Shown one piece after another: positions 1-7,071 of a DNA stretch of 40,206 bases. Under the pieces are notes generated by a model that made no database searches, was not told where the DNA came from, and was given only the letters and a program-made list of their open reading frames with translations. The translations under genes were made by a program, and so were the position numbers. The stretch's first letter is position 1, and every line of letters begins with the position of its first letter. The stretch covers positions 1 through 40,206 of the forward strand of contig CAMVHE010000023.1 in NCBI GenBank assembly GCA_947167215.1. Direction: 5' to 3'. The DNA comes from an uncultured Clostridia bacterium (lineage in GTDB: Bacteria; Bacillota; Clostridia; Christensenellales; Aristaeellaceae).

Positions 1-119
1 GCCTCACCGGGGAGGCTACCAGTAATAAGTGTGGTTGCGAATCCCGCCTTTGGCGAAACCAGCATAATACCCTGGAGGGGTTCTAATCAAACCCCCATTT
101 GAAATGAGGGTCGTGACTT
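1..119 (+). mobile_element. Probable right end of an IS200/IS605-type element (possible TnpB omegaRNA 3' part), truncated by the window edge
   Basis: This stretch is dense in short hairpins: GCCTC/GAGGC at 1-16, GGGGTT/AACCCC with a 7-nt loop near 77-95, and an alternative CCCCATT/AATGAGGG pairing just after it. No coding frame runs through it convincingly. Strong subterminal hairpins next to the end are a hallmark of IS200/IS605-family elements, and in TnpB-bearing members the same segment is the scaffold of the guide RNA (omegaRNA). The text also resembles what I remember of clostridial tnpB downstream regions, but that is memory and not a search. The rest of the element, including any tnpB, would lie left of position 1. 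The exact boundary with host DNA cannot be fixed here. Confidence 0.4.
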
Positions 120-221
120 TGATACAGCGTTTCTGCATAATGAATGTCCGGATTTCCCATGGAATTTTCTTCGGTTCCCGAACAGACTGAATTGTTGAAT
201 ACAGCAGGGATGTTGTCTTTT

Positions 222-803
222 TTACGGCACCTCCAGTTTTAACTGAATTCTATCGAGAATCTGCTGCTGTGCATCGCTTATGTTTGAAATGAAGGATTTC
301 TCATCCATCTGTATAAGATATATGGTGTCAAGTACCTGTAAGTCATCCAGCTTTAAGCCATATGCATCAACAAGATGACGCTGCAGGGAGCTTGTCAGTC
401 CGCCCAGCTGAACGCCCAATTCAGCTGGACTTTTTATTGGTTTTGAATTGTCATCCAGATAGGTGTTTTTTGAACGGCTTTTTATGATGGTTCGCAGTTT
501 CTCTTCATGAGCCTTTCCTTGAACTGCTTTCCAGGACTCGGGGCATATCTTTAGCATCGCATATGAAAAGCCGTATTCTCTGACCGTAATGCTCCGCGTA
601 TCTACTTTCGCTTTTGTTCCATATTCAATTCCATCGGGGGTAATAACGCCAAGGAAAGTATCGTTTGGAATCGGATTCTTTTTTCCAGGCACTCGTTTTG
701 ATGAATGTTTGTACAGATAGTAGTTGTTTCCAACCTTCTTAACCGTTTGCCCTTTCCCTTTTTGGGAAAGTACCCACTCTGGATACACTGTCCTGTTTGC
801 CAT
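222..803 (-). CDS. Transposon-linked protein resembling the N-terminal part of IS1634/IS4-like transposases
   Basis: A 193-residue protein starting at the ATG at 803 behind AAAGGAG. Residues about 20-60 carry a pattern (VKKVGNNYYLYK, then FLGVITPDGI) like the N-terminal segment of IS1634-type DDE transposases, which reads 'VGNNFYLYE...LGKITPDG'. The usual length of such transposases is 400-600 residues, and no DDE catalytic domain is present. The second half (residues 75-193) is polar, probably helical, and not recognised. It may be a stand-alone accessory ORF of a transposon or the 5' remnant of a transposase interrupted by the IS200/IS605-like element just downstream. It has its own good promoter (853-881). 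The function is not established. Confidence 0.5.
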   Translation of the reverse strand: MANRTVYPEWVLSQKGKGQTVKKVGNNYYLYKHSSKRVPGKKNPIPNDTFLGVITPDGIEYGTKAKVDTRSITVREYGFSYAMLKICPESWKAVQGKAHEEKLRTIIKSRSKNTYLDDNSKPIKSPAELGVQLGGLTSSLQRHLVDAYGLKLDDLQVLDTIYLIQMDEKSFISNISDAQQQILDRIQLKLEVP

Positions 804-828
804 GTCGCTCTCCTTTCTTTATAGGTGT

Positions 829-868
829 ATATTATATTCCTACATATGAAGCATTATACTCCTACATA
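829..868 (-). repeat. Tandem 22-bp-period repeat in the promoter of the transposon-linked gene
   Basis: Two copies of a 16-base unit reading TATGTAGGArTATAAT on the minus strand lie 22 bp apart (829-846 and 851-868), differing at one base within the unit. Each ends in a perfect TATAAT hexamer. The upstream copy supplies the -10 of the promoter at 853-881. The arrangement looks like an operator or duplicated -10 region. Confidence 0.6.
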
Positions 869-881
869 GAAAGAAACTCAA
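853..881 (-). promoter_or_regulatory. Sigma-A promoter for the transposon-linked gene
   Basis: On the minus strand TTGAGT (876-881) is followed by exactly 17 bases and TATAAT (853-858). The -35 hexamer is also the end of one arm of an inverted repeat (876-887 with 912-923; 11 of 12 positions pair), which contains a nested GCTC/GAGC pair, so the promoter may be controlled by a protein binding that palindrome. Confidence 0.65.
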
Positions 882-1147
882 GGGATGTATATGCTCATGT
901 ATAAGAGCTTTCATTCCTTGAGTTATATTTGCTTTGGTCTCTTCTTATTTTGTTTCGTGAAATCGCCCTGCAGGGAAAGTTAGGAAAACTGTAGATTTTC
1001 TCATTCAATGAGAAAGAATCGCAGGACGGATCCATAGATCGGTAGATGCTCTTTGTTGTGTTTGGTACAGAGATACGGATGAATCTGTCATAATCTCTTT
1101 CGGTCTCGTCCGTTTTCGGTTCACTGATTTCAGATTTTTGGCCATAC

Positions 1148-1170
1148 AAAAAAGGACTTTTACAAGTCCT
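1148..1170 (-). terminator. Intrinsic terminator of the RlmL-like gene
   Basis: Minus strand: AGGACTT, loop GTAA, AAGTCCT, followed by a run of T. The first base of the stem is the last base of the TGA stop codon. Confidence 0.85.
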
Positions 1171-2294
1171 CAGGAATGTTTTGCCCGGAAAGTCATGAAT
1201 TCGCATTCGAGACGACCGTTATAGAAACGTTTCTTCTGGTCAGCACGGGCACCAAAGCATCGTTCGAATCCGGGATGGGAGGTGATGGCTGACATGGACC
1301 ATCCGGGATGATTACGGTAAAGCTTTCCCATTTCTCGGTACAGTTCTTCGCACGATTTTCGATCGCTGATACGCTCCCCATAGGGAGGATTGCAGAGGAA
1401 CACGCCCTTTGGATCTGCAGGATTGCATTCAGAAACCGGAGATACGGAAAGATGGACACGCCCCGTCAGCCCTGCCTGTTTCAAATGCCGTTGAGCTAGT
1501 TCGATAGCACCGGGATCAATATCGCTGCCGGAGATTCCTTCAATTAAAGAGGGTTGAAAAGCCTCTTCAGCTTCTTGACGGATCCGGTCAAATTCATGAA
1601 AGGGCATATTCTGCCAGTCGCAAAGTGCAAAAGATCGGGTCAATCCCGGTGCCCTGTGTGACATGCGCATCGCTGCTTCAATGAGAAGGGTGCCCGTTCC
1701 GCAGAAAGGATCTACCAGCGGAATACCTGGCCTCCAGGGAGAAAGGTCTACCAGTGCAGCGGCCAGAGTTTCTCTTAAAGGTGCTTCACCATTCCAGGTT
1801 CTGTAGCCCCTGCGATTCAGTGCGGTACCGCTGGTGTCCAGTGTTAATCTGGCAATATTGGCATGCAAGGTTACGGAAACTGCCATTGTCTCCGCATCTT
1901 CCGGAAACCAGTCGCAGCGGGTATGCATTTTCAGCCGTTCAACGATTGCCTTTTTTGTAATTGCCTGACAGTCCCGGATGCTCATAAGTGTGCTGCGGGC
2001 ACAGTTGCCACTTACAGGGAAACGGGTATTTTCTGTAAGGTAGTTTTCCCAGGGAAGAGCACGCACCCCTTCAAACAGTTCTTCAAAGCTCTCTGCGTGG
2101 AAAGCTCCTACTACAAGCAGCACGCGATCTGCAGTTCGCAGATGAAGATTTGCAAGGAAAGCATCGGCATAGGTTCCTTCAAAAACGGCGCCTCCGTTTT
2201 CTGCTTTTGCATCCAGTCCAATATTCCGCAATTCCCTGGCAACTATTCCTTCCAGCCCAAAGGCAGCGGTAGCAAAAAACGTGTGCTTTTCCAT
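1170..2294 (-). CDS. ypsC: THUMP-domain class I SAM-dependent RNA methyltransferase (RlmL/YpsC-like)
   Basis: Predicted to methylate a guanine N2 in 23S rRNA; E. coli RlmL acts on G2445, and the Bacillus homologue is YpsC. The 374-residue protein has an N-terminal THUMP region (about 1-155) and a C-terminal Rossmann methyltransferase domain, with the SAM-binding motif DPFCGTGT at 195-202 and the N-methyltransferase catalytic motif NPPYGER at 302-308. Length matches the single-domain Firmicutes family, without the RlmK fusion of E. coli. I start at the second ATG (2294), because GGAGG lies 5 bases before it and the family begins MxKxxFFATxxFGLE; the ATG four codons upstream would lose that ribosome binding site. 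It is monocistronic, with its own promoter (2346-2374) and terminator. The exact rRNA target is inferred from the family. Confidence 0.9.
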   Translation of the reverse strand: MEKHTFFATAAFGLEGIVARELRNIGLDAKAENGGAVFEGTYADAFLANLHLRTADRVLLVVGAFHAESFEELFEGVRALPWENYLTENTRFPVSGNCARSTLMSIRDCQAITKKAIVERLKMHTRCDWFPEDAETMAVSVTLHANIARLTLDTSGTALNRRGYRTWNGEAPLRETLAAALVDLSPWRPGIPLVDPFCGTGTLLIEAAMRMSHRAPGLTRSFALCDWQNMPFHEFDRIRQEAEEAFQPSLIEGISGSDIDPGAIELAQRHLKQAGLTGRVHLSVSPVSECNPADPKGVFLCNPPYGERISDRKSCEELYREMGKLYRNHPGWSMSAITSHPGFERCFGARADQKKRFYNGRLECEFMTFRAKHS

Positions 2295-2345
2295 ATTTTC
2301 CTCCATGGCTCCAAGATTACCTTTGAAAAAAGAAAGATCAACGGT

Positions 2346-2374
2346 ACTATAGCATAGCCGAAATGCTTTGACAA
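2346..2374 (-). promoter_or_regulatory. Sigma-A promoter of the RlmL-like gene
   Basis: Minus strand TTGTCA (2369-2374), 17-base spacer, TATAGT (2346-2351), about 50 bases upstream of the chosen start. Confidence 0.7.
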
Positions 2375-2539
2375 GTTGTGCAAGCGAATCAGATTATTCT
2401 GCATTTGAGCCTTTGTGAAGCTTTCGAGATAATGCGTAGACAAGCGGAGAAAAAGAGGTCTGTTCAAGTAAGAAAAAAAAGAGTATACTTAAGACGTTTC
2501 CCGAATACAATTAGTAGAATTAAGAAGGAGTGAAAACCA

Positions 2540-3484
2540 ATGGCTTTAGTAACTTCAACGGAAATGTTCCGCAAAGCATATGAAGGTCACTATGCAATCG
2601 GTGCATTTAATGTGAACAACATGGAAATCATCCAGGGCATCACGGAAGCGTGTACGATGGAGAAGGCACCGGTGATTCTGCAGGTGTCTAAGGGTGCAAG
2701 GGCTTATGCCAAGCATGTGTATCTGGTCAAGCTGGTTGAAGCTGCTCTGCTGGATGCTGAAGAGAGCGGTGTGGATCTTCCTGTCGTTCTGCATCTGGAC
2801 CACGGCCCTGACTTTGAGACCTGCAAATCTTGCATTGACGGTGGATTTACCTCTGTTATGATTGACGGTTCTTCCAAACCTTTCGAAGAGAATATTGAAA
2901 TGACCCGAAAAGTGGTTGAATATGCTCATGATCATGGCGTGGTGGTTGAAGGCGAACTGGGTACTCTGGGCGGAGTTGAGGACGATGTAAAGGTTGCCGC
3001 CGAGGATGCGCTGTATACCAATCCTGACCAAGTGGAAGAGTTTGTCAGCCGGACTGGCGTTGATTCTCTTGCAATTGCCATTGGAACCAGCCATGGTGCA
3101 TATAAATTCAAGGGCACACCGAAGCTGCGTTTTGATATTCTGGAAGAAGTGGGACGCCGTCTGCCGGGATTCCCGATTGTTCTGCACGGTGCATCTTCTG
3201 TTATGCCTGAGTATGTAAAAATGATCAACGAATACGGTGGAAAAATGCCTGGTGCGCAGGGCGTCCCGGAAGACCTTCTGCGGAAGGCTGCTTCCATGGC
3301 TGTTTGCAAGATCAATGTGGATTCGGACCTGCGCCTTGCCATGACCGGCGTGATTCGCAAGCAGTTTGCGGAACATCCGGACCAGTTTGATCCGCGGCAG
3401 TATCTGAAACCTGCCCGTGAGGCGCTGCGCGATATGGTTCGCCATAAGATCGTAAACGTTATGGGCTGCAACGGAAAAGCCTGA
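2540..3484 (+). CDS. fba: Class II fructose-1,6-bisphosphate aldolase
   Basis: Zinc-dependent aldolase of glycolysis/gluconeogenesis that cleaves fructose 1,6-bisphosphate to DHAP and glyceraldehyde 3-phosphate in the cytosol. At 314 residues it is a normal TIM-barrel class II enzyme. Visible catalytic features are HLDHG at 85-89 (catalytic Asp87, zinc ligand His88), GEL around Glu139, GTSHG with zinc ligand His185, LHGAS with zinc ligand His216, and the phosphate-binding INVDSD near 258-263. The ATG is preceded by AAGGAG. The gene is flanked upstream by a divergently transcribed methyltransferase and ends in a strong terminator, so it is probably monocistronic. A weak promoter candidate is TGTTCA-17-TATACT at 2461-2489. 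Related tagatose-bisphosphate aldolases share these motifs, so the sugar specificity is inferred. Confidence 0.95.
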   Translation: MALVTSTEMFRKAYEGHYAIGAFNVNNMEIIQGITEACTMEKAPVILQVSKGARAYAKHVYLVKLVEAALLDAEESGVDLPVVLHLDHGPDFETCKSCIDGGFTSVMIDGSSKPFEENIEMTRKVVEYAHDHGVVVEGELGTLGGVEDDVKVAAEDALYTNPDQVEEFVSRTGVDSLAIAIGTSHGAYKFKGTPKLRFDILEEVGRRLPGFPIVLHGASSVMPEYVKMINEYGGKMPGAQGVPEDLLRKAASMAVCKINVDSDLRLAMTGVIRKQFAEHPDQFDPRQYLKPAREALRDMVRHKIVNVMGCNGKA

Positions 3485-3501
3485 CCGGTATAAAACAGAT
3501 G

Positions 3502-3529
3502 ACCGAGCCTTTACGGCTCGGTTTTTTTT
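3502..3529 (+). terminator. Intrinsic terminator of fba
   Basis: Stem ACCGAGCC/GGCTCGGT (3502-3509, 3515-3522), loop TTTAC, followed by eight T. Confidence 0.92.
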
Positions 3530-3565
3530 GTAAAAGTAGAGTTTGAATACTTTTGTCTGTGGGAC

Positions 3566-3594
3566 TTGCAAAACAGGATGGTTTCATGTATGAT
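3566..3594 (+). promoter_or_regulatory. Sigma-A promoter of the degV-family gene
   Basis: TTGCAA (3566-3571), 17-base spacer, TATGAT (3589-3594), about 60 bases ahead of the start codon. Confidence 0.65.
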
Positions 3595-3654
3595 AATATA
3601 GGTATTTTTTTCAAAGCATCACTGGGGTATCTAGTGAGAAAGGAATGATGGTTG

Positions 3655-4524
3655 ATGAAGAAGTTCGTCTTGATGACGGACTCAACCTGTGATTTGCCGG
3701 AAGAAAGTGTCAGACAACATGGACTGGACATAATGTGCTTCAAGATAGCTTTGGATGGTGAAGGTTATACAGAGCGTATTGACTTTAAGCCGGAACAGTT
3801 CTGTCAGATGCTCCGGGAGGCAAAAGGATTGCCTATGACCTCCCAGATAACACAGTATGAGTTTTACGAGCGATTTGAAAAACATGCGCAGAATGGCGTC
3901 GAAAATCTGATCTATGTTTCCATTAATGGCAGTGGTTCAGGAACTTATGCAGCTGCCTGTACTGCTGCAGCAGACTTTAAGCGCAAGCATCCTGAAAGCA
4001 GGATGCACATTGATGTGGTAGACTCCCATACCTATTCTATGGCAGAAGGGGCACCGGTTATTCGGGCAGCAGAAATGATGGAATCCGGATGTACGGCGGA
4101 AGAAACAGTTTCCTATCTGAATGACATCTATTCACGCATGGAGGTGCTGCTGGTTGCCTATACGCTCAAAGTAATTCGCAAGTCTGGCAGAATCAGTGCG
4201 GCTGCTGCTATTGCAGGAGAGGTTTTGGGAATCCATCCGATTTTCACATTGAATGATGGCATCAGTCAGGTGGTCCGGAAAATCCGCGGAGAAAAAGCGG
4301 CAGCCCATGCGATGGCTGAAATTATGAAAGAGCGTATGGTGAAGGGCAAACCTTATTATATTATGGCTTCTGATGCCAAGTACTTTGATGAATATCGCCG
4401 CTTCTGTGAAGCGGCGACGGGGTATGCACCTGCAGGGATAGGATTCCTAGGGAGCGCTGTGCTTTCAAATACCGGACCGGATGCGGTGGGATTGGTATTT
4501 GAAGGAGAAAAGCGGATCAGGTAA
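3655..4524 (+). CDS. DegV family fatty-acid-binding protein
   Basis: DegV/FakB-type proteins bind a fatty acid and, in organisms with FakA kinase, present it for phosphorylation to acyl-phosphate for membrane lipid synthesis. This protein (289 residues from ATG 3655) shows the family N-terminus (VLMTDSTCDLP), the TSQIT segment that contacts the fatty-acid carboxylate, INGSGSGTY, the RKSGRIS helix start, and the expected overall length. The start is slightly uncertain: a TTG one codon upstream (3652) has equally good spacing from AAAGGA. No fakA is in the window, so the partner is unknown. The stop codon directly abuts the stop codon of the convergent xth gene, with no spacer. Its last 130 bases contain a strong hairpin (4396-4416). 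Confidence 0.88.
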   Translation: MKKFVLMTDSTCDLPEESVRQHGLDIMCFKIALDGEGYTERIDFKPEQFCQMLREAKGLPMTSQITQYEFYERFEKHAQNGVENLIYVSINGSGSGTYAAACTAAADFKRKHPESRMHIDVVDSHTYSMAEGAPVIRAAEMMESGCTAEETVSYLNDIYSRMEVLLVAYTLKVIRKSGRISAAAAIAGEVLGIHPIFTLNDGISQVVRKIRGEKAAAHAMAEIMKERMVKGKPYYIMASDAKYFDEYRRFCEAATGYAPAGIGFLGSAVLSNTGPDAVGLVFEGEKRIR

Positions 4525-5280
4525 TCAAATATCCAGTTCCAGGACCACGGGACAATGATCACTGCCCAGAACCTGGCTGTCGATACGTGCATCTTTAATG
4601 CGGTCGCGAATGCGGTCTGATACAAGAAAGTAATCGATGCGCCATCCTGCATTCTTTTCCCTGGCGTGAAACATATAGCTCCACCAGCTGTATGCACCGG
4701 TTTGATCAGGATGAAGATAACGGAAAGTATCTGTGAAACCGCTGGCCAGGAGCTGTGTCATGCATTCCCGTTCCTGAGGCGTAAAGCCGGCATTATTGGT
4801 GTTAGTTTTTGGATTTTTAAGGTCGATCTCGTGATGCGCGACATTCATGTCACCGCAGACGATGATCGGCTTTATTTCGTCTAGCTTTTGAAGATACAGA
4901 CGGAAATCTGCTTCCCAGGTCATGCGGTAGGGAAGACGTGTCAGCTCGCGCTGACTGTTGGGAGTATAAACTGTTACAAGGTAGAAATCGGGATATTCGC
5001 AGGTAATCAGGCGTCCCTCATGGTCATGCAGTTCATTACCCATACCGAATGCGACAGACAGCGGTGAATGGGGTGTCAGTACTGCGGTACCAGAGTATCC
5101 TTTTTTCTCGGCATAATTAAAGTACTGTTTGTAATTTTCTGCAGGAATGGCTGCCTGTCCTTCCTGCATCTTTGTCTCCTGAAGACAGAAAAAATCGGCT
5201 TTTTCCTGTTCAAAATAGGTAAGAAATCCCTTTGAAAGACAAGCGCGCAGACCATTGACGTTCCAGGATATGAATTTCAT
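4525..5280 (-). CDS. xth: Exodeoxyribonuclease III (AP endonuclease, ExoA type)
   Basis: Base-excision-repair enzyme that cuts 5' to abasic sites and removes 3' blocking groups. The 251-residue protein is a complete EEP-fold enzyme: FISWNVNGLRA at 3-13, LQETK with metal ligand Glu35, Tyr105 in VYTPNS, GDMN with Asp144 and Asn146, the substrate loop W-rich segment near 199-212, WRIDYFLVS at 213-221, and the catalytic SDH (Asp241-His242). The ATG at 5280 follows AAGGAGG; upstream in-frame ATGs lie in the promoter region and were rejected. It is transcribed from its own promoter toward the degV gene, and the two stop codons touch. Confidence 0.95.
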   Translation of the reverse strand: MKFISWNVNGLRACLSKGFLTYFEQEKADFFCLQETKMQEGQAAIPAENYKQYFNYAEKKGYSGTAVLTPHSPLSVAFGMGNELHDHEGRLITCEYPDFYLVTVYTPNSQRELTRLPYRMTWEADFRLYLQKLDEIKPIIVCGDMNVAHHEIDLKNPKTNTNNAGFTPQERECMTQLLASGFTDTFRYLHPDQTGAYSWWSYMFHAREKNAGWRIDYFLVSDRIRDRIKDARIDSQVLGSDHCPVVLELDI

Positions 5281-5308
5281 GGTATCCTCCTTAGGATGGA
5301 ATGCGGTC

Positions 5309-5337
5309 ATTGTATCATGGGTTTTCATTTGGCGCAA
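5309..5337 (-). promoter_or_regulatory. Sigma-A promoter of xth
   Basis: Minus strand TTGCGC (5332-5337), 17-base spacer, TACAAT (5309-5314). Confidence 0.65.
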
Positions 5338-5370
5338 TTGGGATAATAAAGCAAAAAGCAGGCATCCGGC

Positions 5371-5399
5371 TTGACTTTATTACATTACGCGCATAGAAT
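5371..5399 (+). promoter_or_regulatory. Sigma-A promoter of lysC
   Basis: TTGACT (5371-5376), 17-base spacer, TAGAAT (5394-5399). It predicts an untranslated leader of about 130 bases. That leader contains a TGGCAC/GTGCCA hairpin near 5455-5480 but no lysine-riboswitch or T-box signature I can recognise. Confidence 0.7.
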
Positions 5400-5537
5400 G
5401 TACAGCACTTGTACCAGCAGAATATCACAGGATGCTGTGAAAAAAGCGGTTCTATGGCACTCGGAAGCTTTTGTGCCATTCAATGTAATCAACTGGGCAG
5501 TCAGAAGGAGACTGGACCGTGAGATGGAGGAACTTAC

Positions 5538-6869
5538 ATGGCTATTAAAGTGGCAAAATTTGGTGGCAGTTCTCTGGCAGATGCTGGCCAGTTTGAAAAG
5601 GTGAAGGCAATTCTGCTTTCTGATCCGGACAGACGTTATGTGGTTCCTAGCGCACCCGGAAAGCGCGGTTATACAGATATCAAAGTTACAGATATGCTTT
5701 ATGAATGCAGCAGAAAAGCAGCAGCAGGGAATGCATATCAGGAGGTTTTTGACCGAATCCGAGAGCGCTATATGGATATCCGGGAGGAGCTCGGGGTTTC
5801 GTTTGACCTCAAGCCTGCTTTGGATGAGATAGAAAGACGCATTGCTATGGGAGAAGGCTCAGACTATGCTGCAAGCCGTGGAGAGTACCTGAATGGAATG
5901 CTTCTGGCTGCATATCTGGGCTGGGACTTTGTGGATCCCGCAGAATGCGTGTTCTTTACGGATAAGGGAAAACTGGATGAGAGGAAGACAGAGGAAGCGC
6001 TTTCCCGTATTCTGAAAGAGCATTCTTATGCTGTTATCCCTGGTTTCTATGGTATGGATGCCAGCGGGAAGATCAAGACATTCAGCCGTGGCGGCAGTGA
6101 TATTACCGGCGCATTGGTAGCACAGGCGGTTCAGGCTGACGTATACGAAAACTGGACGGATGTTTCCGGCTGCATGATGGCGGATCCCCGTATTGTCCGC
6201 AATCCGGAAGTAATACGCTATGTGACATATCGGGAGCTTCGCGAGCTGTCCTACATGGGGGCAGGAGTTCTTCATGAGGATGCATTATTTCCTGTACGAA
6301 AGTCGGGTATCCCTACGAATATCCGGAACACGAACGACCCGGAGGCACCGGGGACCATGATCTGCTATGAAGCGGATGATGAGGACAGTGAGTTCGGCAT
6401 TACAGGCATTGCAGGGCACAAAGATTTTGCAATTGTTAATGTGGAAAAGACCATGATGAACTCCGAACTTGGGTTTGGACGCAGGGTGTTGCAGGCAATT
6501 GAAGAGCAGGGGATTTCCTTCGAACATATGCCCAGCGGTATAGATACAATGTGTGTTGTGGTTCATGAGGACAGCCTGGCAGGCAAGAAGGAAAAACTGG
6601 TTTCCCGTATTTACGAACTTTGTGATCCTGATTCGGTGGAAATCCATTCCGGACTTGCACTTATTGCAACGGTAGGACGGGGCATGGTAAGGACAAAAGG
6701 TACTTGTGCTAAGCTTTTTAATGCTCTGGAGAAGGCGGGAGTGAATGTTCGTCTGATCGACCAGGGCTCCAGTGAGCTGAACATTATTGTTGGTGTAGAT
6801 AATCTTGATTTTGAAAATGCTGTGAGAGCGATCTATCGGGCTTTTGTGCCAAAGGACCGCGCAAGATAA
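5538..6869 (+). CDS. lysC: Aspartate kinase
   Basis: Phosphorylates aspartate to aspartyl-4-phosphate, the first step toward lysine, diaminopimelate, threonine and methionine. The 443-residue protein begins with the amino-acid-kinase signature KVAKFGGSSLADA and contains the FSRGGSDITGALVA segment (about 180-193) of the aspartate/ATP site. Two ACT regulatory regions follow: about 305-360 (after the GITGIAGHKDFAIVNVEK turn) and about 370-440 (LALIATVGRGM, then SSELNIIVGV). A two-ACT aspartokinase of this length is normally feedback-inhibited by an amino acid; which one cannot be read here. The start is the ATG after GGAGG. It is monocistronic between its own promoter and terminator. lysA lies 13 kb away in another transcription unit. 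Confidence 0.94.
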   Translation: MAIKVAKFGGSSLADAGQFEKVKAILLSDPDRRYVVPSAPGKRGYTDIKVTDMLYECSRKAAAGNAYQEVFDRIRERYMDIREELGVSFDLKPALDEIERRIAMGEGSDYAASRGEYLNGMLLAAYLGWDFVDPAECVFFTDKGKLDERKTEEALSRILKEHSYAVIPGFYGMDASGKIKTFSRGGSDITGALVAQAVQADVYENWTDVSGCMMADPRIVRNPEVIRYVTYRELRELSYMGAGVLHEDALFPVRKSGIPTNIRNTNDPEAPGTMICYEADDEDSEFGITGIAGHKDFAIVNVEKTMMNSELGFGRRVLQAIEEQGISFEHMPSGIDTMCVVVHEDSLAGKKEKLVSRIYELCDPDSVEIHSGLALIATVGRGMVRTKGTCAKLFNALEKAGVNVRLIDQGSSELNIIVGVDNLDFENAVRAIYRAFVPKDRAR

Positions 6870-6878
6870 ATAATACGG

Positions 6879-6905
6879 AATGCTTTCGAAAGAAAGCGTT
6901 TTTTT
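6879..6905 (+). terminator. Intrinsic terminator of lysC
   Basis: Nine-base-pair stem AATGCTTTC/GAAAGCGTT closed by a GAAA tetraloop, followed by seven or more T. Confidence 0.92.
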
Positions 6906-7039
6906 ATCGGGACTTTGGAAATCCTGCTTTTTAGCCCGAGTACGGTATTTCCGGAGTGGGACAATGGGCTTGAAAAGCTTCCTGTGTAGGGAGTACCACT
7001 TCTGGCGACTGGATGAATTTGGAAAACTTCTGTTTTTTC
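6906..7039. other. Non-coding spacer with a potential structured RNA
   Basis: Between the lysC terminator and the panT promoter, with no credible gene. CCGGAGTGG (6951-6959) can pair with CCACTTCTGG (6996-7005) over nine pairs with one bulge, enclosing a second hairpin CTTCCT/AGGGAG (6978-6993). No promoter was found for it on either strand, so whether it is transcribed is unknown. Confidence 0.35.
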
Positions 7040-7068
7040 TTGCAAAAAAAAAGGATGTCTGCTACAAT
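7040..7068 (+). promoter_or_regulatory. Sigma-A promoter of panT-coaX
   Basis: TTGCAA (7040-7045), 17-base spacer, TACAAT (7063-7068). The start of transcription would be near 7075. Confidence 0.72.
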
Positions 7069-7071
7069 ACG

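Larger units (their letters stand above)
804..1147. other. Intergenic region, no gene recognised
   Basis: About 340 bases between the transposon-linked gene and the RlmL-like gene. Besides the promoter, tandem repeat and palindrome (826-923), it contains an open frame on the minus strand that begins inside the RlmL-like gene. That frame has no ribosome binding site, is rich in Ser/Asn/Arg, and crosses the RlmL terminator, so I do not call it a gene. It may be decayed mobile-element DNA. Confidence 0.4.

Noticed and set aside
895-1206. Open frame of 103 codons on the minus strand after the RlmL-like gene
   Set aside because: It starts inside the methyltransferase gene, crosses its terminator and has no ribosome binding site.
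2555-3571. Long antisense frame of 338 codons opposite fba
   Set aside because: Mirror of biased codon use in fba; no start signals and no recognisable motifs. The same applies to long antisense frames opposite msmX (9243-10325), lysA (19770-20825) and the zinc-ribbon gene (23350-24366).
5399-5604. Short ORF overlapping the start of lysC in another frame
   Set aside because: Begins in the -10 region of the lysC promoter, so would not be in the transcript; no ribosome binding site.
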